Position numbers and translations under genes: made by a program
The notes under the pieces: generated by a model
Databases searched by the model: none
Told to the model about the DNA's origin: nothing
What the model saw: only the letters and a program-made list of their open reading frames with translations
Part shown: in pieces, positions 51,606-60,345 of the stretch
Position numbering within the stretch: position 1 is the stretch's first letter
Layout of the letters: each line of letters starts with the position of its first letter
DNA from: Spirosoma sp. SC4-14
Lineage (GTDB): Bacteria; Bacteroidota; Bacteroidia; Cytophagales; Spirosomataceae
Reading direction: 5' to 3'
Assembly (NCBI RefSeq): GCF_037201965.1
Contig: NZ_CP147518.1
Coordinates: 3,527,001 to 3,591,000 of the forward strand
DNA: 64,000 bases

Positions 51606-53297
51606 ATGGCGGCTACGGGACCCAAATCCGCAAAATACATTTTTGTTACGGGCGGGGTAACTTCATCACTTGGCAAGGGCATTATAGCCTCTTCACTAGC
51701 CAAATTATTACAGTCGCGGGGACTGGCGGTGACAATCCAGAAATTCGATCCGTATATTAACATCGACCCCGGCACGCTTAATCCATACGAACATGGCGAA
51801 TGCTACGTAACCGACGACGGAGCAGAAACAGATCTCGACCTGGGGCATTATGAGCGCTTCCTCAATCGTCCTACTTCGCAGGCGAACAATATCACAACCG
51901 GACGTATCTATTATAACGTTATCACACGCGAACGGCGGGGCGATTTCCTTGGTAAAACCGTTCAGGTAGTACCACATATCACCGACGAAATCAAGCGGAA
52001 TATCCGGCTACTGGGCGATACGGGTGAGTATGATATTGTGATCACTGAAATTGGTGGCTGCGTAGGCGATATTGAGTCGCTGCCTTTTGTAGAAGCAGTT
52101 CGCCAGCTCAAATTTGAACTGGGCGAAAAAGATACCCTTGTCATTCACCTGACGTTGGTACCCTATCTGCAATCGGCCGGCGAATTAAAGACCAAGCCAA
52201 CACAGCACTCGGTTCGAATGCTGCTCGAAAACGGAGTTCAGCCCGACATCATCGTGTGCCGCTCCGAACATGCACTTCCTCAGGAAATCCGCCGGAAAAT
52301 CGCTCTTTTCTGCAATGTGCAGGTTAGTTCGGTTATCGAAGCCATTGATGCCGAAACCATCTACGACGTCCCTCTTCTGATGCAGAAAGAGCGGCTCGAC
52401 CAGCGGGCATTGTATATGATGGATTTGTATAACGATAAGGACGCAGATCTGGACGCATGGAAAGCATTTCTGGGGCGGCTTAAAAATCCGGGCGATATTG
52501 TGCGTATTGGCCTCGTGGGTAAGTACGTTGAACTCCACGACGCCTATAAGTCGATTGCCGAATCGTTTATTCATGCTGGCGCTGAAAACGAATGTAAAGT
52601 TCAGCTCGACTGGATTCAGTCCGAAACGCTGGTCGATGAACATCATTGCGCCGAGGTGTTGAGCCAGCTCGATGCTGTGCTGGTCGCTCCGGGTTTTGGC
52701 GAGCGGGGAATTGACGGTAAGATCAATGCCGTTCGGTATGTGCGTGAAAATGGTATTCCATTCCTGGGTATTTGTCTGGGTATGCAAATGGCCGTCATTG
52801 AATATGCCCGAAACGTACTGGGAATCGACGATGCCCACTCGACCGAAATGGAACCTGATACGAAGAATCCGGTGATTAGTATGATGGAAGCCCAGAAGAA
52901 TATTACCGACAAAGGAGGAACGATGCGTTTGGGTGCCTATGCCTGCAAACTCAAACGCGATTCGCTGGCACATCAGATTTACGGAAAAACACAGATCAGC
53001 GAGCGGCACCGGCACCGCTATGAATTCAACAACGATTATCTCGATCGGTTCGAAAAAGCAGGGCTCCGGCCAACGGGCGTCAACCCCGACACGGGTCTGG
53101 TCGAAATTGTTGAGCTGAATAACCATCCATGGTTTGTGGGAGTACAGTTCCATCCTGAGCTGAAAAGCACGGTCATGAACCCGCATCCACTGTTTGTTCA
53201 GTTTGTTCGGGCAGCGCTTACCTATAGTCAGCAAAAACGGCTTGCCGATACGCCCGAACATTCCGCCCATGTAGAAACCGCCGATGTGGTTGATTAA
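51606..53297 (+). CDS. pyrG: CTP synthase
   Basis: A 563-residue enzyme that converts UTP, ATP and glutamine to CTP. The N-terminal synthetase domain starts KYIFVTGGVTSSLGKGI (P-loop at about 17-30) and has DPYINIDPGTLNPYEHGE and EIGGCVGDIES. The C-terminal class I glutamine amidotransferase domain has the nucleophile in GICLGMQMA (about residue 390) and the His/Glu pair in VQFHPELKS (about 519). A short tail beyond (RLADTPEHSAHVETADVVD) is not conserved in general. It stands at the head of a run of plus-strand genes; yidC follows from its own promoter, whose -33 box overlaps the pyrG stop. Confidence 0.97.
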   Translation: MAATGPKSAKYIFVTGGVTSSLGKGIIASSLAKLLQSRGLAVTIQKFDPYINIDPGTLNPYEHGECYVTDDGAETDLDLGHYERFLNRPTSQANNITTGRIYYNVITRERRGDFLGKTVQVVPHITDEIKRNIRLLGDTGEYDIVITEIGGCVGDIESLPFVEAVRQLKFELGEKDTLVIHLTLVPYLQSAGELKTKPTQHSVRMLLENGVQPDIIVCRSEHALPQEIRRKIALFCNVQVSSVIEAIDAETIYDVPLLMQKERLDQRALYMMDLYNDKDADLDAWKAFLGRLKNPGDIVRIGLVGKYVELHDAYKSIAESFIHAGAENECKVQLDWIQSETLVDEHHCAEVLSQLDAVLVAPGFGERGIDGKINAVRYVRENGIPFLGICLGMQMAVIEYARNVLGIDDAHSTEMEPDTKNPVISMMEAQKNITDKGGTMRLGAYACKLKRDSLAHQIYGKTQISERHRHRYEFNNDYLDRFEKAGLRPTGVNPDTGLVEIVELNNHPWFVGVQFHPELKSTVMNPHPLFVQFVRAALTYSQQKRLADTPEHSAHVETADVVD

Positions 53298-53320
53298 GCG
53301 GGTAGATTGGCGTAATTTTG
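53290..53320 (+). promoter_or_regulatory. Promoter of yidC overlapping the end of pyrG
   Basis: TTG at 53290-53292 (inside the last pyrG codons), a 20-nt spacer and TAATTTTG at 53313-53320. The transcript would start near 53325 and carry the inverted repeat 53330-53399 in its leader of about 89 nt. Confidence 0.6.
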
Positions 53321-53329
53321 CCGAAAATA

Positions 53330-53399
53330 GTTTGCCGTTTTCAGTCTTCAGCCTATGTCTGGATTCCCGGCTTTTACCTGAAAACTGAAAACGACAAGC
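53330..53399. repeat. Inverted repeat in the predicted yidC leader
   Basis: Arms of 22 bp with three mismatches (53330-53351 and 53378-53399; core CGTTTTCAGT) enclosing 26 nt. It shares GTTTTCAG with the element at 43754-43851. In RNA it would form a long hairpin ending 15 nt before the yidC start codon. Confidence 0.7.
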
Positions 53400-53413
53400 T
53401 GAAAACTTAGAAA

Positions 53414-55267
53414 ATGGATCGTAATCAATTAGTTGGCATTGTCCTGATTTTGGCGATGCTGGTCGGCTATCAGCTTCTGGTGCCGAAACCTGCGCCCGAA
53501 AAACAGGCGGCTCAGAAAACACAGACAACAAAACCAACAAGCGAATCGGGAGCCGAAGCGGCAATTAGTAAAGCTGAACTGCCGCTCGATTCGGCAGTTG
53601 CCCGAGCTCGATTTGGCGATTTTGCAACCGTTGCCACGGGAGAAAATCGCGACATTGTCATTGAAAACAAAGACATTAAAGTAACGTTCAGTACGCACGG
53701 TGGCCGGGTAAAAGAAGTGCTGCTGAAAAACTATAAGACCTACGACCAGAAGCCGCTGGTTCTGATCGACGAAAAAAGTAGCAAAACGCTTCTCGAACTG
53801 CCTACCAATCATGGCAAAGTCGATCTGCACACACTGTACTACCAGTCTACCACTCAGAGCGGAACCGTAACTGGACAGGCGCAGCAAATCGTTTTCCAGG
53901 CCGAAATTGCGCCGGGCCAATCAGTAGAGCAGGTATACACCGTTCCGGCCGAAGGATATGTGATCGACTACGATCTGAAACTGAATGGATTAAACAATAC
54001 GCTAGCGAACGAAAACATCCGATTCTTCTGGGAAGATAAGATGCGTCAGTATGAAAACGACCTGGCAAATAACCGTCGTGCCGCTACGATTAACTACCTG
54101 ACCGCCGATGAGAATTTCGAGAAACTGAGCGAAGGCGAAAGTAACCAGGAGGCAACTCTCGAAGAGCCTGTGCAGTGGTTTACAATCAAACACAAATACT
54201 TCCTGTCGGGGTTTGTCGCTAAAAACAGCCCGATGCCCAAGGCCGATTTTAAAACCCTGGTCGATCCGGCCGATAGTAGTGTTGTGAAAAGGGCCGTGGC
54301 CGATGTAACGCTGCCAATGTCGGATGTGAAGTCGGGGAAAGCGCAGTATAAATTCTTTTTTGGACCGAACGATTTTCAATTGCTGGGCGACGTAGCGCCG
54401 GAGTTCGATCAGAACGTTTATCTGGGCTATTCAATTCTGAAGCCGATCAACAAGTATTTCTTTGTACCCGTATTCAACTTCCTGGAGAAATTTATTTCGA
54501 ACTATGGTCTGTTGATTGTGGCCCTGGTAGTTTTTGTGAAGCTCTTGTTAACACCGTTAACCTATCGCTCTTATGTGAGCATGGCTAAAATGCGGGTGCT
54601 GGCTCCCGAAATCAATGAGATCAAAGAGCGAGTAGGCGACGATATGGCTAAGCAGCAGTCGGAGCAAATGAAGCTCTACCAGGAGGTTGGCGTAAGTCCA
54701 TTGAGTGGTTGTGTGCCAGTATTGGCAACAATGCCTATTCTGTTTGCTCTGTTTATGCTCTTCCCGAATTTGATTGAGTTGCGGCAGAAGCCATTCCTGT
54801 GGGCGCACGACCTTTCAACCTACGATGCGTTTATCACGTTCCCAACGCTACCGTTTATTGGAGGGCACCTCAGCTTGTTTACAGTATTGATGACGGCTTC
54901 GTCGATTGCGTATGCCTATTACAATAATCAGACAACACCCACGCAGCCCGGTCCGGTAAATATGAAAGCCCTGAGCTACATATTCCCGCTCATGTTTATG
55001 TTCGTTCTGAACTCCTATCCCGCTGGTCTGACCTTCTATTATTTTGTGTCGAACATTGTAACCATTACCCAGCAGCAACTGATTCGTCGGTTTGTTGATG
55101 AAGGCAAAATCCGGGCAGTACTGGACGATAATCGGCGGAAAAACGCATCTGGTCAAGGTAAGAAACCCGGTGGTTTCCAGGCTCTGTTGCAAAAACAGCT
55201 TGCTGCGGCCGACGAAGCTCGCAAACAGGCCGAAGAAGCCCAACGGAAAGCAAAACAGAAGAAATAA
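53414..55267 (+). CDS. yidC: Membrane protein insertase YidC
   Basis: A 617-residue inner-membrane insertase. The first helix (LVGIVLILAMLVGYQLLV) is followed by a large periplasmic beta-sandwich domain at about 75-345 (VTFSTHGGRVKEVLLKNYKTY). The conserved five-helix core starts near 350: YGLLIVALVVFVKLLLTPLTYRSYVSMAKMRVL, GCVPVLATMPILFALFMLFPN and SYIFPLMFMFVLNSYPAGLTFYYFVSN. The tail is basic (GKKPGGFQ, AQRKAKQKK) and may contact ribosomes. It inserts membrane proteins alone or with SecYEG. It is followed by a strong terminator. Confidence 0.96.
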   Translation: MDRNQLVGIVLILAMLVGYQLLVPKPAPEKQAAQKTQTTKPTSESGAEAAISKAELPLDSAVARARFGDFATVATGENRDIVIENKDIKVTFSTHGGRVKEVLLKNYKTYDQKPLVLIDEKSSKTLLELPTNHGKVDLHTLYYQSTTQSGTVTGQAQQIVFQAEIAPGQSVEQVYTVPAEGYVIDYDLKLNGLNNTLANENIRFFWEDKMRQYENDLANNRRAATINYLTADENFEKLSEGESNQEATLEEPVQWFTIKHKYFLSGFVAKNSPMPKADFKTLVDPADSSVVKRAVADVTLPMSDVKSGKAQYKFFFGPNDFQLLGDVAPEFDQNVYLGYSILKPINKYFFVPVFNFLEKFISNYGLLIVALVVFVKLLLTPLTYRSYVSMAKMRVLAPEINEIKERVGDDMAKQQSEQMKLYQEVGVSPLSGCVPVLATMPILFALFMLFPNLIELRQKPFLWAHDLSTYDAFITFPTLPFIGGHLSLFTVLMTASSIAYAYYNNQTTPTQPGPVNMKALSYIFPLMFMFVLNSYPAGLTFYYFVSNIVTITQQQLIRRFVDEGKIRAVLDDNRRKNASGQGKKPGGFQALLQKQLAAADEARKQAEEAQRKAKQKK

Positions 55268-55344
55268 AACCTTTGTCGGTAGTTTCTCTTCAACTATTCA
55301 CAAAGCAATCATAAATTACGGCTCGTAAGCGACGTAACTCCCAA

Positions 55345-55372
55345 CAAAAGCAACGCGCAGGCGTTGCTTTTG
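55345..55372 (+). terminator. Terminator after yidC
   Basis: Perfect 12-bp arms CAAAAGCAACGC (55345-55356) and GCGTTGCTTTTG (55361-55372) with loop GCAG. It ends 13 nt before the next start codon, so the next gene needs its own promoter or read-through. Confidence 0.8.
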
Positions 55373-55384
55373 TGTATTAACCCC

Positions 55385-57160
55385 ATGAACAACATGAATG
55401 GTAGGCTTAATTGGTTTAAGCTGCTGATTTTTCTGATCGGGTTTGTTTACTGGACAACAGCAGAGGCCCAGGTGTCGTCGGATGCACAGCGTCGATACAA
55501 AGCTGCCGTTCAACTGGTACAGGCCGGAAACTATGAACGGGCCAAAGCTGATCTGAATGCCCTTGTCCAACGCGACGGACCGTTGGCACCCTATGCAAGC
55601 TATTATTATGCTGTTGCCGCCTTTCGCCAGAAAAATTTCAACCAGGCTCGGCTCATGATCAAACAGTTGATGTCGCGCTATCCGGATTGGCGGAAAATGG
55701 ACGATGTCAATTATTTACTGGCTGCTGTGCATATGGAAATGGGGCAGTACGAAGACGCTCTGGAGGCTATTCAACAAATCAAAAGTACCTCATTTCGGGT
55801 AGATACCGATAAGATGGAACAGGTGTTTCTGAGTAAAATCAAGGAGTTGAGCCGCCTGAAACAGATCAACAGACAATATCCTGATGATCGGAATGTTGGG
55901 CTTGCTCTGATCGACCTGATTCAGCGTACTGCTACTGATAAAGATGATCTGGAATTGTCGGATCGGCTAACTAATCGCTTTGGCGTTCCCGGTACTATTA
56001 CGCAACCAACCAGCATAACACCCGCAACAACGCGTCCTTCAACCACAAATCAGCCCAATCGAAACGCACGTTCGAAAGGATATTATAATGTGGCTGTCAT
56101 GTTTCCCTTTCGGCTGGATGATTTTAATGCCGATCGGCACCTGCGTTCAAATCAGTATGTTTATGATTTGTATAATGGTATGAAAATGGCAAAAGCCAAG
56201 CTACAGGAAGAAGGAATAACGATTAACCTGTTTGCCTACGATCTTGATAACGATGCCAATAAAGCACTGGAACTCGTCAACAGTCCGGCTTTTGCGCAAA
56301 CGGACCTGATTATTGGCCCCTTATACATTGAGCCAAACCGAATTGCTTCGGCCTATGCCAATCAGAGTAATATCCTGTTGCTAAATCCAATTGCTACCAG
56401 CAGCGAATTAGTTGCCGATCAGCCCCTGTCGTTTCTGGCGCAGCCTTCCCTGGCACATCAGGCCCAGAAAGCTGCCGAACAGGCCCGAAACATAACGACT
56501 CTCCGGCGGGCGGCCATTTATTTTGGTACATCCCGTAAGGATTCGTTGCTGGCTGCTGCCTATCAGAGCGAACTGAAACGCCAAAATTACCAGATTGTCG
56601 ATTTTCGGAAGCTGAGTGGCTCCACTCAGGCTATGGCCGACGCCATGCAGTTTTCGGGAAATACAACTAGCTCCCGTTCTGTTGGTACCGTAACGAGTGG
56701 AGCTCCCGTGACAGTAGGTCACGTTTTCTTTGCCAGCACTAACGATGAAGATGGCGCAAAACTAATTGAAGCCCTCAGTCGCCGGAAAGTAAATGCACCC
56801 CTGATTGCCACATCGTCGGCGTTTGATTTCTATGCAAATTCATCGTCTACATTCACGCGTCGGGACCTTTACCTGATTTATCCTGATTTTATCGATACCT
56901 CACGCGAAACCGTAGTCGATTTTCAGGCAGACTACCTGAGTCGACGCAATACGATTCCGTCGGTTTTTGCCAGCGAAGGCTATGATATGATGTTATTTTT
57001 TGGTCGTCAACTGGCCAAAAATAGCACCCGGAACCGGAGCCTTATGCGATCCGATTCCGATGATTATCTGATGTCGGGGTTTGATTATACACAAAGCAAC
57101 GAAAACCAGATCGTCCCTATCGTCAAATGCGAAGGGAGTCGGTTTGTTAAAATTAATTAG
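55385..57160 (+). CDS. TPR plus periplasmic binding protein-like exported protein
   Basis: A 591-residue exported protein with signal peptide (LNWFKLLIFLIGFVYWTTA, cut near AEAQ). TPR-like helices occupy about 25-165 (RYKAAVQLVQAGNYERAKADLNAL, YYYAVAAFRQKNFNQARLMI, YLLAAVHMEMGQYEDALEAI). A Thr/Asn-rich linker follows near 200-230, then a type 1 periplasmic-binding-protein fold from about 233 to 575 (YYNVAVMFPFRLDD, LIIGPLYIEPNRIASAYANQ, RRAAIYFGTSRKDSLLAAAY, VFASEGYDMMLFFGRQL). This order resembles LpoA-type activators of penicillin-binding proteins and LivK-like binding proteins found in Bacteroidota without transporter genes. A peptidoglycan-related or sensory role is possible but not shown. 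ATG 55385 or 55394 may be the start. Confidence 0.78.
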   Translation: MNNMNGRLNWFKLLIFLIGFVYWTTAEAQVSSDAQRRYKAAVQLVQAGNYERAKADLNALVQRDGPLAPYASYYYAVAAFRQKNFNQARLMIKQLMSRYPDWRKMDDVNYLLAAVHMEMGQYEDALEAIQQIKSTSFRVDTDKMEQVFLSKIKELSRLKQINRQYPDDRNVGLALIDLIQRTATDKDDLELSDRLTNRFGVPGTITQPTSITPATTRPSTTNQPNRNARSKGYYNVAVMFPFRLDDFNADRHLRSNQYVYDLYNGMKMAKAKLQEEGITINLFAYDLDNDANKALELVNSPAFAQTDLIIGPLYIEPNRIASAYANQSNILLLNPIATSSELVADQPLSFLAQPSLAHQAQKAAEQARNITTLRRAAIYFGTSRKDSLLAAAYQSELKRQNYQIVDFRKLSGSTQAMADAMQFSGNTTSSRSVGTVTSGAPVTVGHVFFASTNDEDGAKLIEALSRRKVNAPLIATSSAFDFYANSSSTFTRRDLYLIYPDFIDTSRETVVDFQADYLSRRNTIPSVFASEGYDMMLFFGRQLAKNSTRNRSLMRSDSDDYLMSGFDYTQSNENQIVPIVKCEGSRFVKIN

Positions 57161-57162
57161 CA

Positions 57163-57240
57163 AACGAGTGACTGAGTGAACGAGCGAAATAGCTTCGCTT
57201 CGGCGATCCGATTCTGTTCGCTCATTCAGCCGCTCGTTCG
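57163..57240. repeat. Imperfect inverted repeat before hemL
   Basis: Left arm about 57163-57184 and right arm about 57219-57240 pair over some 21 bp, with several mismatches that would be G-U pairs in RNA (words such as GAGTGAACGAGCGAA and TTCGCTCATTC). It lies 3 nt after the upstream stop and 12 nt before the hemL start. It may end one transcript or sit in the hemL leader. Word content resembles the element at 10454-10519. Confidence 0.6.
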
Positions 57241-57252
57241 TTCTTTCTACAT

Positions 57253-58545
57253 ATGACAACGAGCGAACAGTTATTTGAAAAAGCGAAAACGCTGATTCCC
57301 GGTGGTGTAAACTCACCCGTTCGGGCATTTCGCGCCGTAGGCGGCCACCCTCTTTTTATTAAATCGGCTCAGGGACCCTACCTCTACGATGAAGATGGGC
57401 AGCAGTATATTGAACTGATCAATTCGTGGGGCCCCATGATACTGGGCCACGCTTTTGAGCCGGTTGAGAAAGCCGTTCGGGATGCCATTCAGCATTCGTT
57501 TTCGTTTGGGGCGCCAACGCGCAAAGAGGTCGAAATGGCTGAGCTGATCGTCGATATGGTGCCTTCGGTCGAAATGGTGCGTATGGTCAATTCGGGTACC
57601 GAAGCGACGATGGCTGCTATTCGGGTGGCACGTGGTTTTACGAGTCGCGACAAGATTATAAAGTTTGAGGGTTGCTACCACGGTCACGGCGATTCCTTTC
57701 TGATTGCGGCTGGTAGCGGAGCTGTTACGATGGGCGTTCCCGATAGTCCTGGGGTTACGAAGGCCACCGCTGCCGACACCCTTACGGCCCCCTATAACGA
57801 CCTGGCTTCGGTCGAAAAATTGCTCGACAATAACTATAATCAGGTTGCCGCCGTCATTCTGGAGCCTGTTGTGGGCAATATGGGCTGTGTGTTGCCCGAG
57901 CCGGGTTTTCTGGAAGGTATTCGAACGCTGTGCGATAAACACGGAGCCCTGTTAATTTTTGACGAAGTGATGACTGGCTTCCGACTCGCAGCAGGTGGAG
58001 CGCAGGAACGATTTGGCATTAGACCAGATCTGACCACAATGGGTAAAATTATTGGGGGCGGTATGCCAGTAGGAGCATATGGTGGTCGTGCCGACATTAT
58101 GAGCGTGGTTTCTCCGGCTGGCCCGGTTTATCAGGCAGGAACCCTGTCGGGCAATCCGATTGCCATGTCGGCCGGACTGGCCATGCTGCGTTATCTGAAT
58201 GAACATCCTGAGGTCTATACACAACTGGAAGAAACAGGATCGAAACTGGCCGAAGGCTTTCGGAAAGGGCTGGTAAAAGCAGGGCTAAACTACACGATCA
58301 ATCACATTGGTTCGATGTTTACCTTGTTTATGACCGAACGGTCGGTGACTAATTTCGCAGAGGCTAAAACGTGTGATTTACCGTTGTTCGGGCGGTATTT
58401 CCGGGCGATGCTCAAGCGGGGTGTTTATCTGGCCCCTTCCCAATTCGAAAGCCTGTTTATTTCAACCGCATTGACCAATGAGTTGGTTGAGCAGATCATT
58501 CAGGCCAACGAAGAAAGCCTACAGGAGGCATTGGCAGAAGCATGA
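57253..58545 (+). CDS. hemL: Glutamate-1-semialdehyde 2,1-aminomutase
   Basis: A 430-residue PLP enzyme that makes 5-aminolevulinate, the precursor of heme and other tetrapyrroles. The N-terminus (KAKTLIPGGVNSPVRAF) is diagnostic. Then EMVRMVNSGTEATMAAIRVARG, CYHGHGDSFL, LIFDEVMTGFR and the Schiff-base lysine in MGKIIGGGMPVGAYGG (about residue 266). Full length for HemL. It works after glutamyl-tRNA reductase, whose gene is not in the window. Its last codons overlap the start of the glycosyltransferase gene (ATGA at 58542-58545), so the two are translationally coupled. Confidence 0.96.
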   Translation: MTTSEQLFEKAKTLIPGGVNSPVRAFRAVGGHPLFIKSAQGPYLYDEDGQQYIELINSWGPMILGHAFEPVEKAVRDAIQHSFSFGAPTRKEVEMAELIVDMVPSVEMVRMVNSGTEATMAAIRVARGFTSRDKIIKFEGCYHGHGDSFLIAAGSGAVTMGVPDSPGVTKATAADTLTAPYNDLASVEKLLDNNYNQVAAVILEPVVGNMGCVLPEPGFLEGIRTLCDKHGALLIFDEVMTGFRLAAGGAQERFGIRPDLTTMGKIIGGGMPVGAYGGRADIMSVVSPAGPVYQAGTLSGNPIAMSAGLAMLRYLNEHPEVYTQLEETGSKLAEGFRKGLVKAGLNYTINHIGSMFTLFMTERSVTNFAEAKTCDLPLFGRYFRAMLKRGVYLAPSQFESLFISTALTNELVEQIIQANEESLQEALAEA

Positions 58546-59567
58546 CCATTAAAGACACTCTTTTTTTTTCCATCATTATCCCCGTTTTTAACCGGCCCGA
58601 CGAGTTGCGCGAATTGCTGCTTAGTCTGACCCGACAAACGTACACCCATTTTGAGGTTATTGTGGTCGAAGATGGATCGAAAGAAAAAGCGGATGGCGTA
58701 GTTGCTGAATTTGCAGGCCAACTCAATATTCGCTATTTCTATAAGCCAAACTCAGGCCAGGGCTTTACCCGCAACTATGGTTTTGAGCGGGCAACGGGTG
58801 ATTATTTCGTCATATTTGATTCGGATGCACTAATCCCTCCACATTATTTTTCGACAGTGAACGACCATCTGGCATCGAACTGGCTCGATGCCTACGGTGG
58901 ACCCGATAAGGCGCATCCCGATTTTACGCCTGTTCAGAAAGCAATCAGCTATTCGATGACGTCGCCGTTTACAACGGGTGGGATTCGGGGGAGTAAGAAA
59001 AATCTGGGAGGTATGTTTCATCCCCGGAGTTTCAATATGGGGCTGTCGCGCCAGGTGTGGAAAAAAACCGGTGGTTATAAACTGAGCCGTATGGGGGAAG
59101 ATATCGAATTTGCCATTCGTATTATCGAGAATGGCTTTCAGACAGGATTAATTCCCGATGCGTTTATTTACCACAAACGACGGACAAGTTTTGGGCAGTT
59201 TTACCGCCAACTGCGTTTTTTCGGGCGGGCGCGCATAAATATATCACGCTATTATCCGAAAGAGTTAAAGCTTGTTCATGCCATACCGGCTATGTTTACG
59301 CTGTATGTCTTTTCGCTTCCGATCTGGGCACTCCTCAGCCCTGTTTTGTTTGGACTGGCCCTCAGCGGAGTTTTGTTGATTGCGCTCCTGATTCTAATTG
59401 ATGCTACCCGAAAAGAAAAGAGCCTGAAAATAGGTCTGTTGAGCGTAGAAGCCGCTTTTACGCAACTGATTGGATACGGTGTAGGTTTCCTGAGCGAAGG
59501 CTGGAAACGACTCAATGAACCTAAAGAGTTCAGAGAAACGGGCTCAACCATCGATTATCCTTCCTGA
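58542..59567 (+). CDS. Family 2 glycosyltransferase
   Basis: A 341-residue inner-membrane-associated glycosyltransferase. The GT-A nucleotide-sugar fold starts FFSIIIPVFNRPDELRELLLSL and VIVVEDGS. The metal-binding DxD is in FVIFDSDALIPP (about residue 90), and the acceptor motif region holds RMGEDIEFAIRI (about 185). The C-terminal part has two membrane helices (about 250-290) and a soluble tail. The sugar and acceptor are unknown; cell-surface polysaccharide or glycolipid synthesis is likely. Coupling to hemL is by overlap only and no functional link is evident. Confidence 0.88.
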   Translation: MTIKDTLFFSIIIPVFNRPDELRELLLSLTRQTYTHFEVIVVEDGSKEKADGVVAEFAGQLNIRYFYKPNSGQGFTRNYGFERATGDYFVIFDSDALIPPHYFSTVNDHLASNWLDAYGGPDKAHPDFTPVQKAISYSMTSPFTTGGIRGSKKNLGGMFHPRSFNMGLSRQVWKKTGGYKLSRMGEDIEFAIRIIENGFQTGLIPDAFIYHKRRTSFGQFYRQLRFFGRARINISRYYPKELKLVHAIPAMFTLYVFSLPIWALLSPVLFGLALSGVLLIALLILIDATRKEKSLKIGLLSVEAAFTQLIGYGVGFLSEGWKRLNEPKEFRETGSTIDYPS

Positions 59568-59666
59568 GCGAAAAAAAGCTTTTGCCAATCATTTTGGTCT
59601 AATATTAACGAAATACGCTACTTAAACGTTATTCCACAAAAGCAATTATCAACCCCTGCTTCTACG

Positions 59667-60014
59667 ATGACAAAACTCGCAAAACCACCTGGTCAACGAT
59701 TAGTAAAGCGCATGAGCACCCGCACAAAGTGGATGATTCTGTCGCCTGTAAGCTTATTGGTGATTAGTGCAGGGCTTTGTGTTTTCAGTGAAGCTGCCCA
59801 CGTTAAACATACGGGAGGGCCCTTTCGCCAATGGTTTTTGTGGGGAATCTATAGCCTTATTCTTATCAATGGAGGCATTGCTCTGTTTGGCCAGGCGGTT
59901 CGGTATCGGGTGCAGATCGATTATCGCCGGTTCGTTCGCCGGGAGCTGAAAAAACGGGACCGCGAATGGTCTCGACTAAAACGGAAAACCTCGCCGGGTA
60001 AGGGCGAGGCTTGA
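59667..60014 (+). CDS. Small two-helix membrane protein with basic tail
   Basis: A 115-residue protein with a basic N-terminus (KPPGQRLVKRMSTRTKW), membrane helices at about 23-42 (MILSPVSLLVISAGLCVFS) and about 56-76 (WFLWGIYSLILINGGIALFG), and a strongly basic C-terminal end (DYRRFVRRELKKRDREWSRLKRKTSPGKGEA). The two helices would place both charged ends in the cytoplasm. I do not recognise a family; similar short proteins exist in Cytophagales. The last codons contain a GC-rich inverted repeat (CCTCGCC/GGGCGAGG) followed by T6. Confidence 0.7.
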   Translation: MTKLAKPPGQRLVKRMSTRTKWMILSPVSLLVISAGLCVFSEAAHVKHTGGPFRQWFLWGIYSLILINGGIALFGQAVRYRVQIDYRRFVRRELKKRDREWSRLKRKTSPGKGEA

Positions 60015-60023
60015 TTTTTTCGG

Positions 60024-60046
60024 AATACCAGTCTATGACTGGTATT
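60024..60046. terminator. Hairpin between convergent small genes
   Basis: Perfect 10-bp arms AATACCAGTC (60024-60033) and GACTGGTATT (60037-60046), 3-nt loop, followed by TTCATTTT. It separates the genes at 59667-60014 and 60063-60218. Confidence 0.75.
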
Positions 60047-60062
60047 TTCATTTTAAAGCGGT

Positions 60063-60218
60063 TTAAGCCGCTTTTTTCTCCGCAAACGATGCTTTGATGG
60101 CTTCAACGTCTACGTTTTTGATGGTAGGCTTACGCAGCAGTTGTTTGATCGCGTTTGTTTTGTTATTAGCGATAGCCCGGTTCCGGCGGCCTTTGCGTTT
60201 TAATTCAGTTACTGCCAT
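60063..60218 (-). CDS. 51-residue highly basic protein
   Basis: An open frame of 51 codons from ATG 60218: it begins MAVTELKRKGRRNRAIANNK, continues with TNAIKQLLRKPTIKNVDVEA and ends IKASFAEKKAA. It is very rich in Lys, Arg and Asn at the N-terminus and shows a regular helix-like pattern after that. It has its own -7 box (60261-60268) and a terminator after it (60024-60046), which together make it a believable gene. The composition recalls ribosome- or RNA-binding small proteins. I believe similar short proteins are conserved in Cytophagales, but I cannot name the family and the function is unknown. Confidence 0.75.
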   Translation of the reverse strand: MAVTELKRKGRRNRAIANNKTNAIKQLLRKPTIKNVDVEAIKASFAEKKAA

Positions 60219-60260
60219 GATTATATCTTTGTTTACTTGCTAAGTTCAAATTTTGACGTG

Positions 60261-60268
60261 CAAAAGTA
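60261..60268 (-). promoter_or_regulatory. -7 box of the 51-residue basic protein gene
   Basis: TACTTTTG on the minus strand (CAAAAGTA at 60261-60268). Predicted start near 60256, leader about 38 nt. No clear -33 box. Confidence 0.45.
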
Positions 60269-60333
60269 CGGCTTTTTTAAACAGAATTGACAGAATGTGT
60301 CGAATTTTATTTACTCTAAAGAGTCTTGTCCAT

Positions 60334-60341
60334 TAATTTTG
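60334..60341 (+). promoter_or_regulatory. -7 box directly before hisS
   Basis: TAATTTTG fits TAnnTTTG and ends 4 nt before the ATG at 60346. With normal spacing transcription would start at the ATG itself, predicting a leaderless hisS mRNA. No good -33 box is visible. Confidence 0.4.
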
Positions 60342-60345
60342 TGCC

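Noticed and set aside
52185..53564. 459-codon frame antisense to pyrG
   Set aside because: Long but without domains and fully opposite a well-conserved gene; an effect of codon bias.
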